From the NCBI GenBank assembly GCA_029379385.1, contig CM055606.1, positions 868,001 to 932,000 on the forward strand: a stretch of 64,000 nucleotides of DNA, written 5' to 3'. Every line of letters starts with the position of its first letter. Within the stretch, counting starts at the first letter, position 1. Of the stretch, positions 25,801 to 34,800 are shown one piece after another. This stretch comes from Quillaja saponaria. Its lineage: Eukaryota; Streptophyta; Magnoliopsida; Fabales; Quillajaceae. The notes below the pieces were generated by a model. The model had not been told where the DNA came from and did not search any database. It saw nothing but the letters and a program-made list of their open reading frames with translations. A program made the translations under genes and the position numbers.

Positions 25801-28800
25801 TACTTCAAAAAATATTTCCTAGTATGGATTTCTTGAGTTATCCCTTTAAGCTGACTACTCCAGTTCCATCCTGCACACTGAAATTAGCTTGCACATAAAC
25901 TCATCAAAACTACGGGAGAAAGGTAGAAGCCACCATGAATGCTTCTGTAGATTAACTTTTTTGAAGAGGTTATCCAGGTTTTTGGGAGCCCAATGGTTCC
26001 ACATCCACTCTCATGCAGAGAAGATGTTGATTTATGGACTTCGAGTAAAGAACAATTCCTTATTACACAACAACTAACAACAAGGCTAGGTGGATTAAAA
26101 ATAAAAAATATCCTAAGTTCCTAATTAATACATGGACTTGGAACCTCTCGAGCATGGCCCTGGTGAAGAATTTATTTCCTTCCAACAACAACATATTTCT
26201 CTAATTTTAAACATCAAACCACTTCCAAGGTATTAGGTCATAATTTTTAATGTTTCAGTGTGATACCACTTTATCTGTTTATTTCCTCGTATTTTGAATA
26301 CTAAACTTATTTACTTGTCTTACTACAGAATTAGACAAAACAAAAAAAAAGACGTTTTGGGAAGATTTAGATGAAATTGTTCAAGGAGCTCCGATTAGGG
26401 AGAGACTTTATTTTGGAGGAGGAGACTTGAATGACCATGTAAGAAAAACTAATGAGGGCTTTGAAAGAGTACACATGGATTATGGTTATGGAAATAGAAA
26501 TGAGGATGGAGAGTCCATTTTAGATTTTGCGGTGACTTACAATTTGATTTTAGCCAATACCATCTTTAAAAAAAAAGAGTAACACTTAGTAACCTTTAGT
26601 AGTCGACCAAATGGATTTTGTCCTCACTAGAAATGTCAATAGACTAAGATTGCAACATTATACCCGGAGATTGTTTAGTGATACAACATAAATTAGTGGT
26701 CGTGGATGTTTGTGTCAGGCGACGGAAGAGAAAATGTATGTGTACTAGGTGTATCTTTAAAAAAAAAGAGTAAATCTTAGTAACCTTTAGTAGTGGACCA
26801 AATAGAAGCCAAGTAGATTTTTTCCTCACTAGAAATGTCAATAGATCCTCTTGCAGAGATTGCAAAGTTATACCCGCCAGATTGTTTAGCGACATAACAT
26901 ATATTAGTGGTCGTGGATGTTGTGTTAGGCGATGGAAGAGAAAGCGTATGTGTACTAGGTGTAATAGAATTAGATGATAAAATTTGCATGGAAAAAGATG
27001 CTACAAGATGACTCGTGTATTGTAGATGGCGAGACTAACAGGGTTTGGGATAAGACCGTGAGTCGTATAAGGGATATGGATAAAGAGGTGTTAGGGAAAA
27101 AAAAAAAGAAGGAAAATGAACCAACAACTAAGGAGACGTAGTGGTGGAATGAGGAAATACAAAGAGCTTAACACTAAAAAAGCGTGTTATAAATATTATA
27201 TGACTGTAAAAAAGAGGATACCTATGTGTTAATAAATTAGAATAAGGAAAATGATTGCAGGCTTGACTGATATCTCAAAATATACCCCTATAAGCTTTAT
27301 TTATAATAAATAATAAAACATAGGCTTCTATATCTAAACAATATGGGACTACACAATACAATAATATTATATTTCTAATACTCACCCTCAAGATGGAGCA
27401 TATAATGTTCAATCTTTTATAAATAAAACCCAATTATCAATCTCAACACACCCCCCTTACTTATAACAACCTAAGAACAATAGGTCAAACTTCAAACCGT
27501 TTGATAAACGTATTGGTACTTGTGAACAGTACTCGTATTGGCTGGAAATAAGCACAACCAAATTTTCCGGAAAAATAAAAACAACACCACTGGAAAGAGG
27601 CACAATGGGATTTTTCGATAAAATAAAAAGAGCACTGCTAGAAAGAGACATAGCATGAAAGTTCACGAAGGTACTGTAAAAAGGCTTGAAAAGAAAAAGG
27701 GTTAAGCCATCTTTTAGTCGGAATACATAACTAGGGATAGAGAAAAGTGGGAGTAACTAGGATTGAAAAGAGGAAATAATTAGGCCTGAATAGAAGAAAT
27801 AACCAGGCTTAATAATGGCAGGATGCAAAGCCTTTTTTTTTTTTTTCTTTTTCTTCATGTGACGGCTAGAGAAAAGAAATAGATGATTAGGATTTTGGAA
27901 ATCAACCCAATATCAGGCTTGGGTTTTAAACCCACTCTGATACCATGTTAAATAAAATAGATTAAGGAAAAGAATTGCGAGCTTGATTGATATCTTAAAG
28001 CCTACACTTATAAGCTTTATTTATAGTAAATAATAAAACACAGCCTTCCATATCTAAACAATGTGAAACTACACAATACAATAATTTTATATTCCTAATA
28101 CTATGCATATTTTAGACAAGTTCGAAAAGATGCTAAGCAATTACGGAAGCTAGAGGCAAAGCTTGTGAAGGATTTTACCAAAGTTGGGGACAAAAGATGG
28201 GGAGAATAATATCTATAGGCTTGCTAAATAAGGGGAGAAAAGAACTAGAGATTTGACTCCCATTAAGGATGAGGGACAAAAAGTTTTGGTTAAGGAAGAT
28301 GAGATCAAGCGAAGATGGCGAACCTATTTCAATAATTTATTTAAAGGAGATTCAATTGATATTATACAAGAACTAGATGACTCTTTCGATGATACGAGAT
28401 TAAAGAAGCAATGCGAAAGATGAAAGGCGGCACGACAATGGGACCATATGGTATCCCTTACAGAGGTTTGGTGATGCTTAGGTGATGTTGGAATAATTCG
28501 GCTCACAAATCTTTTTGATATGATTCTAGTGACCAAGAAAATGCCCAATGAGTGGAGAAAGAATACATTGATTCTTATTTATAAGAATAAAAGGGATATA
28601 CAAAGTTATAATAATTATTAGTGCATGAAACTTATCAATTATACAATGAGAATTTGAAAGAGTGATTAAGCGTTGGTGATACCAGTTTCAGATAAGCAAT
28701 TTGGTTTTATGCCAAAAGATCTACGATGGAAGTTATCTTCTTACTTAGGCGATTAATAGAGAAATATAAAGAGAAGATAATCTGATATTGCTTTTATTGA

Positions 28801-31800
28801 TTTAGAAAAAGAGTATGATAAGGTGATGAGTTAAGTCTTATGGTGGGCTCTTGAGAAAGAAGAAAGCATCCGACTAAGTATGTAGAAGTGATTAAAGATA
28901 TGTATGAAGAAATAATGACTAGTGTACGTACTATAGATGATATGACCAGAGAGTTCACAATCACAATAGGACTTCATCAGGAATAATCCTTAAGCCCTTA
29001 TCTATTTGCTTTAGTCATGGACAAGCTTACATTTATGAAAGGGTTTCATGGTGTATGCTCTTCACTGGTGACATTGTTTTAGTGGACGAGACTAGGGCAG
29101 GTCTAAAATTATAAGTTAGAATTGGAAGGACACGTTAGAATCTAAAGGTCTTAGGTAAAGTCGGACGAAAACCTACTATATGGAATGTAACTGTAGCTAG
29201 ATTGAAATGGTTTTGGACTACCATAAAAGCTTGACGAAATAAGTGTTAAGTACTTAGGTTCTTTCTTATAAAGAGATAAGTAATTGAGCATGATATTAGC
29301 CACAAAATTAAGGTAGGTTGAATGAAGTGGCGAAGTTCATCGAGATTCTTATGTGATCCTAAAATCCCAAATAGGTTAAAAGAAAAATTCTATAGGACGA
29401 CCATGAGCCCAGTTATGTTGCATGGTTCTGAATATTGAACAGTTAAGAACAACACTCGGATAAGATAGGAGTGATTGAGATGCGAATGTTGAAATGAATG
29501 ACAAGATATACAAGAAAAGATAAAATACGAAATGAGAAGATACATAAGAAGGTGGAGATTGCACCTACTGAAGAGAAAATGAGAGAGAATTGTTTGCGAT
29601 GGTTTAGACATATCCACCGTAGGCCAGTGGATGCCGTAGTTAGGAGATATGACTTAGTGCAGGTAGACGGGGTTAGACAGAGTAGAGGAAGACCAAGAAT
29701 TACAGGGGAGAAGTGCTTCAGAATAATTTAAGATTTAAGGCTAAGTTGAGTTGAGTCGACTTAAGTCTTATTATAGTCAAATAGTGAGATAAATATTAAG
29801 CAACTTCCATATCTTACATATCTTAATTGACATTCTATCATTTGTTTCTTCAACAGAGTGTGCTTTTTGCTTATCACGTCATCCAACATTTTTAGGCCTC
29901 TAATCTTCATCAGCTCATCATACAAACCAAACAATGCAATTTCCAAATAATTACATTATACATGTCAAGTAAGTCTACATACAATCTGAGCATTTTATGT
30001 CATTACGACTACATTGCAGGGGAAAAGAAGTTGTGTACTATCAGATGTTTATCATCAATAAGAGCACGACACTAACAACACAAACCCAACAACTAAAAAG
30101 ACAAAAACACATATGACCTACTACCACATACAAAAACACGTATTCCTTGACTTAAAGGCATGTTTGTTGGTCAACCCATAACTTGACACTTGGGATCCTA
30201 AAGACGATGAAACTTTTCCAACTAAAACCTGGCTACTACATCAGCCTTCAAAGCCAAATAATGTTTTAAGGAAGAATCTAAGAAAAGCTTCTCAAATCAG
30301 TATAAAAAGGCGGCAAGAAGAGAGGGTATTTTGTTATTACTAAGATGGGAAAAAGTTAATTATATTTAAAAAAATACAAATGCAATAATTTTTCCAAAAG
30401 ACAAAAAGCATGGGAAGACCATATTACATCATTAAAACCTATGTACAAAACTTTTTATTTGTCTTTAATTTTATTTTTTTTCGTGTAGGGGGAGGGTGCT
30501 GGAGGAGGTAGGCAACATGACATACGGTATACAATCAAGGATTTTCAAAAATTAGACAAGGTTGAATTGTCCTTCAAATGGTCAAAGAAATAGCAAAATG
30601 CCAAGGTGCATAGTTAGTTTTAGCTATAGGAAGGAAGCAATTGATGCTAGCTTAAGGGCTCAAAATTTTCCTTTTTTCATTGGCTGATACATTTCTTAAC
30701 ATGACAGTTGTTGGTAAAACAAGGTCCCTGTTAAAAGCTGTGAAATAGTTCTCCGGTAAGCAAAATAATTTGCATACCTGTTCGCACTTCCCCAAAGTCT
30801 CCTTGTCGCCCATGTAACCCTAAATAATCAATAACAACATAGAAATCAGGAAAAGAAACAAAGTAATATGCTCCACACTAGAAGAAGTTGCAGAAGAGAA
30901 TTCTTTAATGTGAAAGAGAATCCTTAATTGTAAACAAAATGTGAAAGCTTATCAAAACTTCCATAAATGGATCACCTTTAGGAGATCCATCTCCTCTTTG
31001 GTAGGACAAAATTTAATGAGATTATCCACCTGATCAGCATCCAATACTGAATGATCCATTGCTAGAACTGCAGCCTGAGAAAATGTATGCTTGGATCATG
31101 AGGCAATGCTTAAGATTAACAATTACCAGCAGAGATGATGTAGAAGTCATAACATATTTGTTCAGTCAAGAAACATCAAAGCATGCTTGGTTGAGGTGAA
31201 AATGGAGTGGAAGTGGATAATGGAAATGGAGAGGACATTAAAACATGTTTTGCCCATTTTTCACTCCCTCCCATTATCCATTCCATTTTCATCTCTACTT
31301 AGAACAGCCTAAAAGAATAACAGATTGAAAATCCATCATCAGCTGTCTCAGATAACCTGCCGATTAAAAACTATTTATTGGAAACATCTGCTACTATAGG
31401 AGGGAATGATCAAACGAAGCATGGCCCAATAAGTACAATTTCTCCCAAAATCAAAACACGAAACTATGTCAAGTCATTCAAAACCCTAGTCCACAACTGG
31501 AAATAGAGGTAGATAAAATCTTAGGATCAAAATATTACAAGGAGAAACAATAAAAAGAATAGTCATAACCCCCCCTCCACAAGACATCATACATATAAAG
31601 GAACTGGAAACTAGTGTGCATATTAGCAATATCCTGCCTCAGCATAGTTGCTCCACCTCTCCATTTCAGTTTCATAGTTGTCTGACCAAAACTAATGCAG
31701 TCCTGTCAAATTCTAATGAAGCGCATATACTTCTAACTTAGACAGGAAAGAATAGTAAAAAACAGGTACGCATCATAACACCTTAACTTTAATAACCCAT

Positions 31801-34800
31801 CCTGCTTGCAAATGCTTCAAAGTAGCCTATATTAAAAAAGAAATCCCATCACATCAGCTTACCATCATGTCGGAAAGCGGCATCTTAACTTTTGTAAGCA
31901 TAATTTCAGTATTGTTAGCCCTCCTGAGGTCAACCTACAAGAAAAAATAAAGATATACATAGCTTAGCAGTAGAGAAGTACTAAATTAAAATTCATGCTC
32001 TGATGGTTACCAAAAAAAGATTTACATAATAATTAAACAGCCAGAATAGCAGAACAATATACAGACATAGTCCATAAAATTCCTCTACTAGACATACATA
32101 GCCAGATGCCTAGAAGAATGTAAAAGGGAACAGATAAAAAAAAAAAAAAACATACTGCAGATGTATACATTTGCTATACGTAATTGTATGAGCTGAATAT
32201 TCTCCTAAAGAGTAAGTATGTCATGAACTGTTCATTTCAATCGCATTGCAACAATGAAAACTTAAATGAACAACTCCGTAAGTGATAAATCTTACTAAAA
32301 TAATCTTTTGTCATAAAGTCTCAGTCATTACATCAAGTTGTACACTCATGATTTATGATAAAAATCAGAGTGCAAGGCACAATAATTTAATATAGAAGAA
32401 TACCAATTGTACTTTGTCAGGTTTAGATCCAGCAGACTTGCGTCGTCCTCCAGATTTATCTGCACCTGCAGGTTTTGGGACATTTGCAGAGAAAAGGCTC
32501 TCTAGCTCTGAAACATCAAATTCTGGTGCACTAAGATTAAAAAAAAAATGAGAGAGGTCATAACCAAAGAAATAATACTGAAAAAAGCAAGGCAAACATA
32601 AAATACTTGCAATGAAGCCAAACAGCACAAAACTAATGAAATAGTGGTTACAAACTATAACAGTAAAAGATGTTAATTACATTTGAGGTTCTCCATGCCT
32701 TTGTAATTCTTCCCATAAGCTTCCTTGCAATGCCCTTGTCACCTTACTCCAATGTAGTGGTTTCAAGGAAGATCTTCGGGTTGCTGTAGCTCCCATTCCA
32801 GTAGGACGTGAGAGTCCACGCCCTCTCCCAGAAGACAAACCTCTTGCATCAGCTGCAGCATTTGCTCCTTTGGAACCCAAGGGTGGAGGTGGAGGGGGTG
32901 CCCCACCAGGAGGTCTAGGAGGAGCAGGAGCACCAAAAGCTTGTGATCCAAGAGGAGGTGGAGGTGGGGGTGCTCGATTTGATGGAGGAGGTGGACATCG
33001 ACCACCCGGTGGTGGTGGAGGAGGAGGGGGTGCTCCACGCATTGGAGGAGGTGGTGGTGGTGGTGCTCCTTGACTTAGTTGAGGTGGCGGATGTAGGGCT
33101 CCAGGCATTGGAGGAGGTGGTGGTGGTGCTCCACGAATTGGTGAAGGTGGGGGAGGTGGGGCTCCAGGCAATGTAGGTGGTGGTGGTGGTGGTGGTGGTG
33201 GTGGTGGTGGTGGTGGTGGTGGTGGTGCTCCATATGACAAAGGTGATGGAGGTGGAGCATTATACATTGGGGGAGGTGGCGGAGGCGGGGCTCCACGTGA
33301 TGAAGGTGGTGGTGGTGGTGGTGGAGGAAGTGGAGCATTATGAACAGAGGGAGGTAGGGAAGGCGGCGAAGGCGGGCTTCCATGTGATGGAGGTGGAGGC
33401 GGTGGTGGTGGAGGTGGAGCATTATGCATCGGGGGAGGAGGTGGTGGAGGTGGTACTCCACATGATAAAGGTACTGGTGGAGGAGGTGGAACAGGTGGAG
33501 ATCCCCGTGAAGTAGACAAGGGTGGTGCACATGGAGGTGGAGATGGTGGTGGAGCTTCAATAGAAGAAGGGGGAGGAGGGGGTGGGAGCCTTTGCTTAAT
33601 GGTAGAAAGAGGAGGAGGGGGAGGCGGAGTAGACACCCCAGAAGTTTTCAATGTGAGTAATCCACTTGCAAAGGCAGAAGGTGGTGTAGAACTAGTCACT
33701 TTGTCAATAGCTTCTGAAGAGTACACAAGGTTCCAAGGGAGCGGAGGAGGTGGAGGAGGTACCCCACCCTTGCAGTTCTGCCAAGGAGGAGGTGGAGGAG
33801 AAGAGGGTGAAGGAGGTAACCTGCCCCCACTGTTCTGCCTAGGAGGAGGTGGTGAAGCAGGGGGAAGAGGTGTAGAATGTAAAACCATCCCGATATTTTT
33901 CTTACTAGATGATGTTATAAATGTTGGCAGGGGTGGTGGGGGAGGCGGTGGGGGAGGCGCTGATAAAGAGGATTTCATAGATAGAGCGCTGCCTACAGAG
34001 GAAGACAATATCAATGGCGGAGGCAAAGGCAAAGGAGGAGGTGATGCACATTCTTGCAATGAAGAAGTTGTTGAAGTAGATGTAGGTTGAAACGTAAGCA
34101 AAGAAGAGTCTCTGGAATGAGGTTGTGGTGGAGGTGGAGGCGGAGGCGGAGGTGTTGGAGAAGGAGGTTCTACTGCAAGTAGAGTTGCCGAGGTTGGATG
34201 AGTCTCTTCAACAGCTGGTAACGATGATGGAAAATAGGTTACATCTGTTTCTGGTGTAGATTCTGAAGGCTTCAAAGTATCCATTTTATGACTTTTCAGT
34301 TCATTTGTCACATCATTGGAAGTAACAGTTCCAGGGGCACCAGTGGCAGAAGAAAACCTTGATTTGGCATCGGCACTGTTCTCTTTTGGAGAGGTAGCAC
34401 TTGCAAAAGCAGCTGGGGCACTATTATACCTTGAAGGTGGATATGAGACATGCATTGAATTTGTATAGGAACCTTTGTTAGAAGGAATCCACCTAGGTAC
34501 TGTATTTGGCTTTGCTATTTTTGCATTAGCACCCTGTGATTCTTGCTGTTTGGCCTTTTGTTTCGCTGAAAATGTATCTGCCATTGGCCTTGTGTTTGAC
34601 AAAACTTGTTTCTTTGTGGCAACAGTCAGTATTTTATCAGATTTTTGTCTGCAGTTGTCAGCACCCTGCTTTTTCTGGCCAACCTTGGACTCTAAGTTCT
34701 GTTTCACAATGTCTTCTCCATCAAATATATTTTCCATCTCTTTCCACTCACCAGGCACACCCTCAGTCACTTCTTTGGTCTCTACATTTGTCAGAATGTC

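Larger units (their letters stand above)
26345..29745 (+). mobile_element. RTE-type LINE, 5'-truncated and decayed, in formin intron 8
   Basis: Translation of the + strand in shifting frames gives endonuclease pieces (FWEDLDEIVQGAPI, YFGGGDLN, ILDFAVTYNLILANT), reverse transcriptase pieces (MKGGTTMGPYGIP-like, FIDLEKEYDKV near 28790, WCMLFTGDIVLVDET at 29049-29090) and the C-terminal segment (TRKDKIRNEKIHKKVEIAP, MRENCLRWFRHIHRRPVDA). The order and style match plant RTE-clade LINEs. Many stops and frameshifts are present, and the catalytic FADD reads FTGD. It lies antisense to the formin. A TRIM at 27227-28100 interrupts it, and its endonuclease region carries a tandem duplication. Confidence 0.85.

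Noticed and set aside
25889..26077. 62-residue frame in formin intron 8 as a possible captured gene fragment
   Set aside because: Neither strand gives a recognisable domain or plausible splice sites.
32763..34090. Long open frames on the + strand and alternate minus frames with poly-Gly, poly-Val, poly-His or poly-Leu
   Set aside because: They are shadows of the proline-codon-rich FH1 exon. Repeats of CCA and CCT keep all frames open.
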